The notes under the pieces: model-generated
The model's input: the letters and a program-made list of their open reading frames with translations, nothing else
Database searches by the model: none
Told to the model about the DNA's origin: nothing
In this document: one piece after another, positions 23,118-31,508 of the stretch
How the letters are laid out: each line of letters begins with the position of its first letter
Numbering within the stretch: position 1 is the stretch's first letter
Assembly: GCA_020025195.1 (NCBI GenBank)
Contig: JAHHSN010000004.1
Coordinates: 1-64,000 of the forward strand
Direction of reading: 5' to 3'
Source: Angelakisella sp.
Lineage (GTDB): Bacteria > Bacillota > Clostridia > Oscillospirales > Ruminococcaceae
Length of the DNA stretch: 64,000 bases
Made by a program: the position numbers and the translations under genes

Positions 23118-24095
23118 TTATGCTTTGGGGTGGAGGTAGGAGACGAGCCGTTCGGCTTTGCCGGAGGAAAAACGTTTTCCAGTGAGATACTGAAAGCGCT
23201 CCTCGGCCGTCCCGAAGGAAAAAGTGAGTCGCGCGGCGCAGAGCGCCTGCCAGCTCAGCCCCAGTTTTTTGCTCATGGCGAGGGACTCGGGATTCCCGTA
23301 TTTGGTATCCCCAAGGAGCGGACAGCCGAGAAAGGCCATGTGGGCCCTTATCTGGTGGGTGCGCCCGGTATGAAGCTTGATTTCCAGAAGGGAGAGCGGC
23401 CCCGCGGTTTCAAGTACAGTATATTCTGTGAGGATGGTTTTTGCGCCGGGCTTCGGTTCCCGGAAGACCTGGACCTGATTCTTCTTTTCGTCTTTTCGGA
23501 GGAATGCCTTGCAGAGGTCATGGCGTTTGGGCGGCTTTCCCACCGCTACACAGAGATATTCCTTTTCCACTTCACGGGTGCGGATCTTCTCATTGAGGAA
23601 CTGAAGGGCGGCGGCGTTTTTGGCACAGAGCACCAGCCCGGAGGTGTTGCGGTCGATGCGGTTGCAGAGGGCCGGAACAAAGCTGTGCTCCTCCTCGGGA
23701 CGATAGTCCCCCTTCTTATAGAGGTATTTGAGAACGCGGTTTATGAGGGTATCGGCGGTGCCGCTTTCGTCCTCATGCACCACAAGCCCCGCCGGCTTAT
23801 CCAGCACCAGGAGGTTTTCGTCCTCATAGGCAATGGTGAGGTCGTCCCCGGCATGGAGAAAGGACCGGTCATCCTGCCGGTTTTCATCAAAAAACTCATC
23901 GTTAATATAGAGCGTCACCACGTCTCCGACCGCAAGACGGGTGGAGATCTCTGCACGCTTTCCGTTTAATTTGATGCGTTTGTTGCGGATTCCCTTATAG
24001 AGCAGGGAAGTGGGGAGGCATGGGACCGCTTTGGTGATAAACTTGTCAAGACGCTGTCCGCTGTCGTTTTCATTGATCTTAAATTCTCGCATCAT
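23118..24095 (-). CDS. RluA-family pseudouridine synthase
   Basis: 325 residues. An N-terminal S4-like RNA-binding segment (GQRLDKFITKAVP, then GIRNKRIKLNGKRAE, about 10-75) is followed by the catalytic domain. HEDESGTADTLINRVLKYL and NRIDRNTSGLVLCAKNAAAL carry the catalytic Asp (RIDRNTSG), and LHTGRTHQIRAHMAFLGCPL is the family signature near the C-terminus. It isomerises uridines in rRNA or tRNA. It is distinct from the RluD-like enzyme at 42242, which has RIDKDTSG. The exact target is unknown. ATGATG start after AAGGTGAA. Confidence 0.92.
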   Translation of the reverse strand: MMREFKINENDSGQRLDKFITKAVPCLPTSLLYKGIRNKRIKLNGKRAEISTRLAVGDVVTLYINDEFFDENRQDDRSFLHAGDDLTIAYEDENLLVLDKPAGLVVHEDESGTADTLINRVLKYLYKKGDYRPEEEHSFVPALCNRIDRNTSGLVLCAKNAAALQFLNEKIRTREVEKEYLCVAVGKPPKRHDLCKAFLRKDEKKNQVQVFREPKPGAKTILTEYTVLETAGPLSLLEIKLHTGRTHQIRAHMAFLGCPLLGDTKYGNPESLAMSKKLGLSWQALCAARLTFSFGTAEERFQYLTGKRFSSGKAERLVSYLHPKA

Positions 24096-24165
24096 TTCAC
24101 CTTGCTTTTATGATAGCAACATGATACCCATTTTGTATAAAGTTGTCAATAGAACCGCAGAGTTC

Positions 24166-24194
24166 TTTACTTTTTCTTGGGGGTTCAGTATAAT
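24166..24194 (+). promoter_or_regulatory. Probable promoter of the radC-like gene
   Basis: TTTACT (24166-24171), 17 bp, TATAAT (24189-24194), 38 bp before the ATG. The -10 box is perfect and the -35 box weak. Confidence 0.6.
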
Positions 24195-24231
24195 TTATGG
24201 AAAAGAAGGCGGAAATGGAGGCATCGGCAAT

Positions 24232-25038
24232 ATGACAAAGGAGCACGAAGGTCATCGCGAACGACTCAAAAACCGATTTCTCACCGAGGGATTGGAACAT
24301 TTTGAGCCACATAATATTTTGGAGCTTCTGCTCTTTTATTCCATCCCCAGGAAGGATACCAACCTTTTGGCGCACGCGCTCCTTGACCATTTCGGCAGCT
24401 TTGTGGCGGTGATGAACGCCTCTCCGGAGGAGCTCGCGCAGGTTCCGGGTATCACCATGAATTCCGCCGTACACCTTCATCTTATTTCGGAGGTCGCCAG
24501 AAGATACTATTCGGAGGTGATTTCGGCTCCTCCCGCGGAAGCAGGGAAGGAGGACAAACTCCGTTATCTTGGGGAAAAGCTGGTGGCTCGTTCAGCGGGT
24601 CTTATGGAGGAAAACCTCTTTGTCATCTGTCTCGATAATAGTCTGAGAGAGCTTTCCTTTGACCGAATTGCTTCCGGAACGCCGGATGAGCTGCAGATTC
24701 GGACTCGGCAGATCGCGGAGCTTGCCTTCAAGCATCATGCTCCCGCGGTCATCATCGCCCACAACCACCCGGGGGGTATCGCCATTCCTTCCCGTGCAGA
24801 CATCATCAGCACGCTTGCTCTCAAAAAAGCATTGGACGCTATTTACATTCGCCTTCTGGATCACTTTGTGGTGGCGGGGGATGACTATGTTTCGATGCAG
24901 CAGTCGGGCTACTTCAGCAAGGATTTCATGTTTTCCAATCATGACGGCCTCCGTTCCGAGGCAGACTACGGTGAAGCCCTAACTGATGAGGAGATTAAAG
25001 GTAATCTTCGGGAGATCGAGGAACAGAATGAAGTATAA
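24232..25038 (+). CDS. radC: RadC/JAB-domain DNA repair-like protein
   Basis: 268 residues from the ATG at 24232 (AATGGAGG upstream). The N-terminal helix-hairpin-helix part HFEPHNILELLLFYSIPRKD and ASPEELAQVPGIT is followed by the JAMM-type domain with HNHPGGIAIPSRAD (His-x-His-Pro then Asp, the metal-ligand pattern) and LDHFVVAGDDYVSM. Despite the name, RadC proteins have no established role in repair; a metallo-hydrolase activity is presumed. A 190-residue membrane-protein gene overlaps its end by 11 bp. Confidence 0.9.
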   Translation: MTKEHEGHRERLKNRFLTEGLEHFEPHNILELLLFYSIPRKDTNLLAHALLDHFGSFVAVMNASPEELAQVPGITMNSAVHLHLISEVARRYYSEVISAPPAEAGKEDKLRYLGEKLVARSAGLMEENLFVICLDNSLRELSFDRIASGTPDELQIRTRQIAELAFKHHAPAVIIAHNHPGGIAIPSRADIISTLALKKALDAIYIRLLDHFVVAGDDYVSMQQSGYFSKDFMFSNHDGLRSEADYGEALTDEEIKGNLREIEEQNEV

Positions 25039-25600
25039 AAGTGATTTTCAGAAATGGATGGTGCGTCTTACTTTCCTGTTCGGCGTTTTGACGGCGCTCT
25101 TTTTCCTGCTGCACCACCAAGCAGAGAATGGGGCTTTTCTTACACTTGGAATTACCGTACTCACCGTCTTTTATCATCTTGGAATGCGCCTTTTGGTGGG
25201 GGAAGTGCTGGTTTCTCGGCGGCTTACCGATCAGCTTGACCCATTTGCTCCCTTTTTCCGGGCAGATTCCCCCGCGGAGCGAAAACTCTATCAAAAGCTG
25301 GGCGTTCGGAAGTGGAAAGGAATTCTGCCAACTTACTCTCCGGAGGAATTTTCCCCGGAGCAAAACTCCTGGAGCGGGATTGCCGCCGCCACCTGCCGCT
25401 CGGAGGTAATCCATGAGATCAATATGTTACTCAGTTTTCTGCCCCTGCTCTTTTCTCTTTATTTTGGCGCTTTTCCGGTGTTCATCATCACCTCGGTGCT
25501 GGCAGCTTTGTTTGACGGCATTTTCGTCATCCTTCAACGCTTTAACCGCCCGCGTCTTCTCCGTATGGCAAAACGGGAGGAACGACAGACTCTAAAATAA
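25028..25600 (+). CDS. Small membrane protein resembling CrtO-type acyltransferases
   Basis: 190 residues, overlapping the radC-like stop by 11 bp. About four hydrophobic segments (near residues 10-30, 35-60, 130-150 and 150-172). Between them is a conserved-looking cytoplasmic segment with LYQKLGVRKWKGILP and a later TCRSEVIHEINMLL, and the protein ends QRFNRPRLLRM. That pattern (K..GVR.WK..LP; TCR.E..H; QR.NRPRL) is what I associate with the glycosyl-4,4'-diaponeurosporenoate acyltransferase (CrtO-like) family. No carotenoid genes are near, so the actual substrate is open. Confidence 0.55.
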   Translation: MKYKSDFQKWMVRLTFLFGVLTALFFLLHHQAENGAFLTLGITVLTVFYHLGMRLLVGEVLVSRRLTDQLDPFAPFFRADSPAERKLYQKLGVRKWKGILPTYSPEEFSPEQNSWSGIAAATCRSEVIHEINMLLSFLPLLFSLYFGAFPVFIITSVLAALFDGIFVILQRFNRPRLLRMAKREERQTLK

Positions 25601-25827
25601 AAGGACTCGCTTTTGTATACGCCAGATAAGGAAGTATTTCCCCAATGGTTCTTCTGCTCCTAATGATTGCATCATTTTTGCTTCCGAAGGAGTAAAAATG
25701 GTATGCCCGTAAAGGCGGCACAGAGAAACGACATTGCTTTCCGTTCTCGCCTTTATTGTAATTCATAGCAAATCGACAAATCAGAATATTCCGAAAAGAC
25801 AGGATCAATCAGCAAGGAGTAATTGTA

Positions 25828-26196
25828 ATGGACATTTATGATTTTATTACAGCTGTTCTGAAGCAGGACGCTGTTGAGATTCGTGCGTTTTTTCACTCGG
25901 ATGCCTATATTAACTGGCATAACACCAATGAGCATTTCACTGTGGAAGAGTACATTCGGGCCAACTGTGAATACCCGGGTAATTGGACCGGTGAAATCGA
26001 AAAAATAATACAAGCGCAGAATATGCTCGTTGTAGCTACCCATGTGTGCAGTACAGATCGTAAAATTTCCTGCCACTGCACTTCCTTTATCCAGTTGAGC
26101 AATGATAAAATTGCCTGCATGGATGAATATTGGGGCGATGATGGTGATGTTCCTCAATGGCGAAAAGATAAGCATATCGGGACACAAATAAAGTAA
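25828..26196 (+). CDS. NTF2-like / SnoaL-like small protein
   Basis: 122 residues, no signal or membrane segment. The pattern of a first helix (IYDFITAVLKQDAVEIRAFF), an INWHNTNEHFTVEEYI segment, then beta strands (VVATHVCSTDRKISCHCTSFIQL) and IACMDEYWGDDGDVPQWR matches nuclear-transport-factor-2-like proteins with a cone-shaped pocket. AAGGAG precedes the ATG. The gene and its surroundings (25600-26480) are visibly AT-richer than the flanking radC-like and uvrB DNA and are followed by a 20-bp perfect inverted repeat, suggesting recent acquisition. The function is unknown. Confidence 0.75.
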   Translation: MDIYDFITAVLKQDAVEIRAFFHSDAYINWHNTNEHFTVEEYIRANCEYPGNWTGEIEKIIQAQNMLVVATHVCSTDRKISCHCTSFIQLSNDKIACMDEYWGDDGDVPQWRKDKHIGTQIK

Positions 26197-26276
26197 CTGC
26201 CGACCATATTGGTTGTATTTCATACACCTGCCGAAGAAATCTGTTAGTCTTATTCCAATTTTTCGGGCAGTTATGT

Positions 26277-26323
26277 AACCCAAAACGGAGTGTGTCGAAA
26301 TTTGACACACTCCGTTTTGGGTT
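26277..26323. repeat. Perfect 20-bp inverted repeat
   Basis: Positions 26277-26296 and 26304-26323 are exact inverted complements (arms contain CAAAACGGAGTGTG and CACACTCCGTTTTG) around a 7-nt loop GAAATTT. There is no clear T-run after it, so it could be a terminator of unusual form, a protein-binding dyad, or a remnant of a small transposable element that came with the NTF2-like gene. Confidence 0.85.
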
Positions 26324-26421
26324 CCTGTGTTTCCTAAATTACTTCCTTATTTGGCATTAGCATTCAGCGGGTTCTTTTCCTTTTCCGGAAAGAGGAGAAA
26401 GACAAGAATCATTCTTAAATA

Positions 26422-26450
26422 TGGACATTATGACCCACTTATGGTACAAT
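26422..26450 (+). promoter_or_regulatory. Promoter of uvrB-uvrA
   Basis: TGGACA (26422-26427), 17 bp, TACAAT (26445-26450). No SOS (LexA) box of the GAAC..GTTC or CGAAC type is visible next to it. Confidence 0.7.
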
Positions 26451-26509
26451 AAAAGACTAAAAAAGGGCAAAAATAAGAGGGAGTTCGGTCCGGAAAGGAG
26501 TGAGGACGG

Positions 26510-28474
26510 ATGGATCATTTTAAGCTGGTTTCGGCATTCCGGCCAACAGGCGACCAGCCGGAAGCGATCGACGCTCTCGTAAGGAGCATCGAGGCGGGGA
26601 ACCGGGAACAGACCCTCAAGGGAGTCACCGGCTCCGGCAAGACCTTCACAATGGCGAACATCATCGAGCGGGTCAACCGCCCGACGCTCATCCTCGCTCA
26701 CAACAAGACTCTTGCGGCGCAGCTCTGCTCGGAGTTCAAGGAGTTTTTTCCGGAAAACGCCGTGGAGTATTTTGTCTCCTATTATGATTACTATCAGCCC
26801 GAAGCGTATATCGCCTCGACCGATACTTATATTGAAAAGGACAGCGCCATCAATGACGAGATCGAAAAGCTCCGCCACTCGGCAACGTCCTCGCTTTCAG
26901 AGCGCCGGGACGTCATCATTGTGGCGAGTATCTCCTGCATCTACACCCTCGGCGACCCCATCGACTACCGCAGCATGGTCATTTCGCTCCGGCTTGGGAT
27001 GCAGAAGGACCGGGACGAGCTGATCCGGAAGCTGGTGGAGATTCAGTATGAGCGCAACGACATCAATTTCATCCGCAACAAGTTCCGCGTCCGCGGGGAC
27101 ACGGTGGAAATTTTCCCCGCCTATTCGGGGGATACCGCCATTCGGGTGGAATTCTTCGGGGATGAGATCGATCGAATCTGCGAGATCAACACCGTGACGG
27201 GACAGGTCAAGAACACAGTGAGCCATGTAGCCATTTACCCCGCCTCCCACTATATCGTGCCGCGGGACCGCATGATGAAGGGGCTGGAGGAGATCCGACG
27301 GGAGTGTGACGAACGGGTCGAATTTTTCCGCTCCCAGAATAAATATATCGAGGCGCAGCGCATCGCGGAGCGCACCAACTATGACATCGAGCTTTTGCAG
27401 GAGATCGGCTTCTGCAAGGGCATCGAAAACTATTCGCGCATTCTCTCCGGGCGGGCGCCGGGCAGCTGCCCCACCACGCTTCTGGATTATTTCCCGGATG
27501 ATTTTCTTATGTTTATTGATGAATCCCATGTGACGCTTCCGCAGGCGCACGGCATGTACGGCGGCGACCAGTCCCGAAAGAAGAGCCTTGTGGATTTCGG
27601 CTTCCGGCTGCCCTCCGCGCTGGATAACCGCCCGCTCAGCTTTGAGGAATTTGACGGAAAGCTCAATCAGGTGGTGTATGTAAGCGCCACCCCCGGCGAA
27701 TATGAGCGGAGCCGCAGCGCCGCCATCGTGGAGCAGCTCATCCGTCCCACCGGACTGCTGGACCCCGAAATCGAGGTGCGCCCGGTCGCCGGGCAGATCG
27801 AGGAGCTCATCAGTGAGATCCATCTCCGCACCGAGCGGGAGGAGCGCGTCCTTGTGACCACCCTCACCAAAAAGATGGCGGAGGACCTCACCTCTTACCT
27901 CGAAAAGGCAGGCATCCGCGTCCGCTATATGCACCATGATATTGACACCATCGAGCGGATGGAGATCATCCGGGACCTGCGCAAAGGGGAGTTTGACGTC
28001 CTCGTCGGCATCAACCTCCTCCGTGAGGGTCTGGATATCCCGGAGGTTTCACTGGTCGCTATACTGGACGCCGACAAGGAGGGCTTCCTCCGCTCCGAGA
28101 CCTCTCTGGTGCAGACCATCGGCCGTGCCGCGAGAAACGCCTCCGGCAAGGTCATCATGTTTGCCGATCAGGTGACCGAGAGCATGGAGCGTGCCATCAC
28201 CGAAACCAACCGCCGCAGGGAAATCCAGATGCGGTATAATGAGGTGCACGGCGTCACCCCGACCACCATCAAAAAAGAGATCCGTGATATCCTTGAAATT
28301 TCCACCAACGAGCGCGTCGATCAGGCGACCTCCCGCCGCATGAACCGGAAGGAGACAGAGGCCGCCATCGCGAAGCTCACGGCGGAGATGCGGGAGTCGG
28401 CCAAGCTTCTTGAGTTTGAGCACGCCGCCTATCTCCGGGATAAGATCGCGGAACTCAGAAAAACACTTTCATAA
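26510..28474 (+). CDS. uvrB: Excinuclease ABC subunit B
   Basis: 654 residues. Helicase motif I GVTGSGKTFTMANII (about 38-52), the beta-hairpin YYDYYQPEAYIASTDTYIEK that locks onto damaged DNA, FLMFIDESHVTLPQ (DESH box), ATPGEYE, the helicase C-terminal domain with GINLLREGLDIPEVSLVAIL and QTIGRAARNASGKVIMFAD, and a C-terminal UVR domain (about 615-650) for UvrC binding. Together with UvrA it finds and marks bulky DNA lesions. ATG start after GGAAAGGAGTGAGGACGG. uvrA follows 26 bp later; uvrC is not in the window. Confidence 0.98.
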   Translation: MDHFKLVSAFRPTGDQPEAIDALVRSIEAGNREQTLKGVTGSGKTFTMANIIERVNRPTLILAHNKTLAAQLCSEFKEFFPENAVEYFVSYYDYYQPEAYIASTDTYIEKDSAINDEIEKLRHSATSSLSERRDVIIVASISCIYTLGDPIDYRSMVISLRLGMQKDRDELIRKLVEIQYERNDINFIRNKFRVRGDTVEIFPAYSGDTAIRVEFFGDEIDRICEINTVTGQVKNTVSHVAIYPASHYIVPRDRMMKGLEEIRRECDERVEFFRSQNKYIEAQRIAERTNYDIELLQEIGFCKGIENYSRILSGRAPGSCPTTLLDYFPDDFLMFIDESHVTLPQAHGMYGGDQSRKKSLVDFGFRLPSALDNRPLSFEEFDGKLNQVVYVSATPGEYERSRSAAIVEQLIRPTGLLDPEIEVRPVAGQIEELISEIHLRTEREERVLVTTLTKKMAEDLTSYLEKAGIRVRYMHHDIDTIERMEIIRDLRKGEFDVLVGINLLREGLDIPEVSLVAILDADKEGFLRSETSLVQTIGRAARNASGKVIMFADQVTESMERAITETNRRREIQMRYNEVHGVTPTTIKKEIRDILEISTNERVDQATSRRMNRKETEAAIAKLTAEMRESAKLLEFEHAAYLRDKIAELRKTLS

Positions 28475-28500
28475 AGATAAAAACTTCTTTAGGAGGACCT

Positions 28501-31320
28501 ATGGCGCAGGATAAGATCGTCATTCGCGGCGCCCGTGAAAACAACCTTAAAAATATCACGCTGTCCATTCCGCGTGACAAGCTCATCGTCTTTACAGGGC
28601 TTTCCGGCTCCGGCAAGTCCTCTCTCGCGTTCGATACCATCTACGCGGACGGTCAGCGGCGGTATATGGAGAGCCTTTCTTCCTATGCCCGGCAGTTTCT
28701 GGGCCAGATGGAAAAGCCCGACGTCGATGAGATCGAGGGCTTAAGCCCCGCCATCTCCATCGACCAGAAGACCACCTCCCGGAACCCCCGCTCCACGGTC
28801 GGCACGGTGACCGAGATCTATGACTATCTTCGCCTCCTCTATGCCCGGATCGGGATTCCGCACTGCCCCATCTGCGGGCGGGAGATCCGTCAGCAGACGG
28901 TGGATCAGATGGTGGATAAGATCATGACGCTCCCGGAGGGGACCCGCATTCAGGTGATGGCGCCGGTGGTGCGGGCGAGGAAGGGCGAGCACCAGAAGGA
29001 GCTGGAGCTGGCCCGCCGCGGCGGCTATGTCCGCGTCCGGGTGGACGGCAATCTCTATGAGCTGACCGAGGAGATCCGTCCTGAAAAGAATAAAAAGCAC
29101 AACATCGAGATTGTCATCGACCGACTTTCGGTGAAGCCGGAGATTCGTTCCCGTCTGGCGGATTCCATCGAGGTTTCCGCCTCCATGACCGGCGGGCTTA
29201 CTCTTATTGACGTCGTCGGCGGGGAGGAGATGCTCTTTTCCCAGAGCTACGCCTGCCCGGAGCATGACGTTTCGGTGGAGGAGCTGACCCCGGGAATGTT
29301 CTCCTTCAATAACCCGGCGGGCGCCTGCCCCACCTGCACCGGCCTCGGCGTCTTTCAGAAGGTGGACCCGGAGCTTGTCATCCGCCACCCCGAGCGTTCC
29401 ATCCGGGACGGCGCCTTCAAGGCGACGGGCTGGAGCTGCGACGAGGGCAGCATCGGGGAGATGTACTTTAACGGACTGCATGAAAAATACGGGGTTCCGC
29501 TCGATATGCCCGTAGGGGAGATGCCGAAGGACAAGCTGGACTATGTACTCTACGGTACCCGCGGCGAAAAGATGGAGATGACCCGTCGCGCGGCTGGTTT
29601 TTCCGGGAAATATGTAAACGACTTTGAAGGCGTCATCCCCAATCTGGAGCGCCGCTTCAAGGAGACCTCCAGCGAGTTCATGCGGTATGAGATTGCGCAG
29701 TATATGTCGGCGGTGCCCTGTCCCGACTGCCACGGCGACCGCTTAAAGCCTATCATCCTCGGCGTAACGGTCGGCGGGATCAATATCAGCGATTTCTGTA
29801 AAATGTCCATCAGCGAGGCACTTGCTTTCCTGCGGGAGCTTTTCCTCACCGAGACACAGGAGAAGATCGCCGGGCAGATCATCAAGGAGATAAGGAGCCG
29901 GCTCAGCTTTCTTTCCAATGTCGGACTTTCCTATTTAACTCTTTCCCGCTCCGCGGGCACCCTTTCCGGCGGCGAGAGCCAGCGCATCCGCCTTGCTACC
30001 CAGATCGGCTCCTCCCTCATGGGCGTGCTCTATATCCTGGATGAGCCATCCATCGGGCTTCATCAGCGGGACAACGACCGGCTCATTGAAGCGCTGCGCC
30101 GCCTGCGCGACCTCGGCAACACCGTTATCGTGGTGGAGCATGACGCCGACACCATGAAGGCGTCGGACTACATCGTGGATATCGGTCCCGGCGCGGGCAT
30201 CCATGGGGGAGAGGTCGTCTTTGCCGGGACCTATGAGGAGATTCTGCGCTCCCGGGAATCCATCACGGGACGCTATCTCTCCGGGGAGCTGACCATTCCC
30301 GTCCCCAAGACCCGCCGCCCCGGAAACGGCGGCTTTCTGGAGGTCATCGGCGCCGCTGAAAATAATCTCAAAAATATAAATGTCAAATTCCCGCTGGGGA
30401 CCATGATCGCGGTCACCGGTGTTTCCGGTTCCGGAAAAAGCTCGCTGGTCAATGAGATTCTCTACAAGAAGGTCTATTCCGAGCTGATGCGCTCCAAGGA
30501 GCGCCCGGGTAAGCATAAGGAGATCCGCGGCATCGAGCTTCTGGATAAGGTCATCAATATCGACCAGTCGCCCATCGGGCGCACCCCTCGCTCCAACCCC
30601 GCCACCTATACCGGCGTCTTTACGGATATCCGGGAGCTTTTTGCCTCCACCAATGAGGCGAAGATGCGAGGGTATAAGAGCGGCCGTTTCTCCTTCAATG
30701 TGAAGGGAGGCCGGTGCGAGGCCTGTCAGGGCGACGGCATTTTGCAGATTTCCATGCACTTCCTCCCCGACGTGTACGTTCCCTGCGAGGTATGCAAGGG
30801 AAAGCGCTACAACAGGGAGACGCTGGAGGTCCATTTTAAGGGAAAAAATATCTACGACGTTCTTGAAATGACGGTGGAGGAGGCGCTCCATTTCTTCACG
30901 AACCATGAGCGCATCCGCCGCAAGCTCCAGACCCTCTTTGATGTGGGACTCGGCTACCTCAAGCTGGGACAGCCCGCCACCACGCTTTCCGGCGGGGAGG
31001 CGCAGCGCGTCAAGCTGGCCTCCGAGCTTTCCAAAAGGAGCACCGGCAGGACGCTTTATATTCTGGATGAGCCGACGACGGGCCTGCATATGGACGACGT
31101 CAAAAAGCTCATTGAGATTCTGCAGAAGTTTGCCGACGGGGGCAATACCGTCGTCGTCATCGAGCACAATCTCGATGTGATCAAAACGGCGGACTATATC
31201 ATCGACCTCGGCCCCGAGGGCGGAGACGGCGGCGGTACGCTGGTGGTCTCGGGCACCCCGGAGGAGGTTGCCGCCTGCCCCCGAAGCTATACCGGGCAGT
31301 ATCTCAAGGAGTATTTATAA
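28501..31320 (+). CDS. uvrA: Excinuclease ABC subunit A
   Basis: 939 residues with two ABC ATPase modules. Walker A GLSGSGKSSLAFDT (N-terminal) and GVSGSGKSSLVNEIL (C-terminal); signatures LSGGESQRIRLATQIG and LSGGEAQRVKLASEL; Walker B ILDEPSIGLHQRD and ILDEPTTGLHMDD. Zinc modules CPICGRE (near residue 122), the CPEH...CPTCTG pair (about 255-285) and CEACQGD...CEVCKG (about 738-765). The dimer recognises lesions and loads UvrB. ATG start with AGGAGGACCT. In operon with uvrB, ending at the terminator at 31341. Confidence 0.98.
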   Translation: MAQDKIVIRGARENNLKNITLSIPRDKLIVFTGLSGSGKSSLAFDTIYADGQRRYMESLSSYARQFLGQMEKPDVDEIEGLSPAISIDQKTTSRNPRSTVGTVTEIYDYLRLLYARIGIPHCPICGREIRQQTVDQMVDKIMTLPEGTRIQVMAPVVRARKGEHQKELELARRGGYVRVRVDGNLYELTEEIRPEKNKKHNIEIVIDRLSVKPEIRSRLADSIEVSASMTGGLTLIDVVGGEEMLFSQSYACPEHDVSVEELTPGMFSFNNPAGACPTCTGLGVFQKVDPELVIRHPERSIRDGAFKATGWSCDEGSIGEMYFNGLHEKYGVPLDMPVGEMPKDKLDYVLYGTRGEKMEMTRRAAGFSGKYVNDFEGVIPNLERRFKETSSEFMRYEIAQYMSAVPCPDCHGDRLKPIILGVTVGGINISDFCKMSISEALAFLRELFLTETQEKIAGQIIKEIRSRLSFLSNVGLSYLTLSRSAGTLSGGESQRIRLATQIGSSLMGVLYILDEPSIGLHQRDNDRLIEALRRLRDLGNTVIVVEHDADTMKASDYIVDIGPGAGIHGGEVVFAGTYEEILRSRESITGRYLSGELTIPVPKTRRPGNGGFLEVIGAAENNLKNINVKFPLGTMIAVTGVSGSGKSSLVNEILYKKVYSELMRSKERPGKHKEIRGIELLDKVINIDQSPIGRTPRSNPATYTGVFTDIRELFASTNEAKMRGYKSGRFSFNVKGGRCEACQGDGILQISMHFLPDVYVPCEVCKGKRYNRETLEVHFKGKNIYDVLEMTVEEALHFFTNHERIRRKLQTLFDVGLGYLKLGQPATTLSGGEAQRVKLASELSKRSTGRTLYILDEPTTGLHMDDVKKLIEILQKFADGGNTVVVIEHNLDVIKTADYIIDLGPEGGDGGGTLVVSGTPEEVAACPRSYTGQYLKEYL

Positions 31321-31340
31321 AAGAACCAAAAGAAGAAAAG

Positions 31341-31382
31341 GCGTGGGCTTTCGGGAAAATTCCCCAAAGCTCTCGCTTTTTT
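31341..31382 (+). terminator. Terminator of uvrB-uvrA
   Basis: GCG-GGGCTTT-GGG pairs with CCC-AAAGCTC-CGC in a long interrupted stem (loop GAAAATT region), followed by TTTTTT. Confidence 0.85.
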
Positions 31383-31428
31383 CCTATTTGAAGCAAAAGA
31401 AAATGGGGGAGAAAGCCTTTCCTTTTGG

Positions 31429-31457
31429 TTGCGGGAAGCCGCAAAAAGTGTTAAAAT
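31429..31457 (+). promoter_or_regulatory. Promoter of the miaB-ylbF-mutS-mutL-miaA run
   Basis: TTGCGG (31429-31434), 17 bp, TAAAAT (31452-31457), about 50 bp before the miaB start. Confidence 0.6.
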
Positions 31458-31508
31458 AATTTGTAAGTTTTTCAGGTAAACCATGTGACAGGAGGACAGG
31501 ACCCACCC

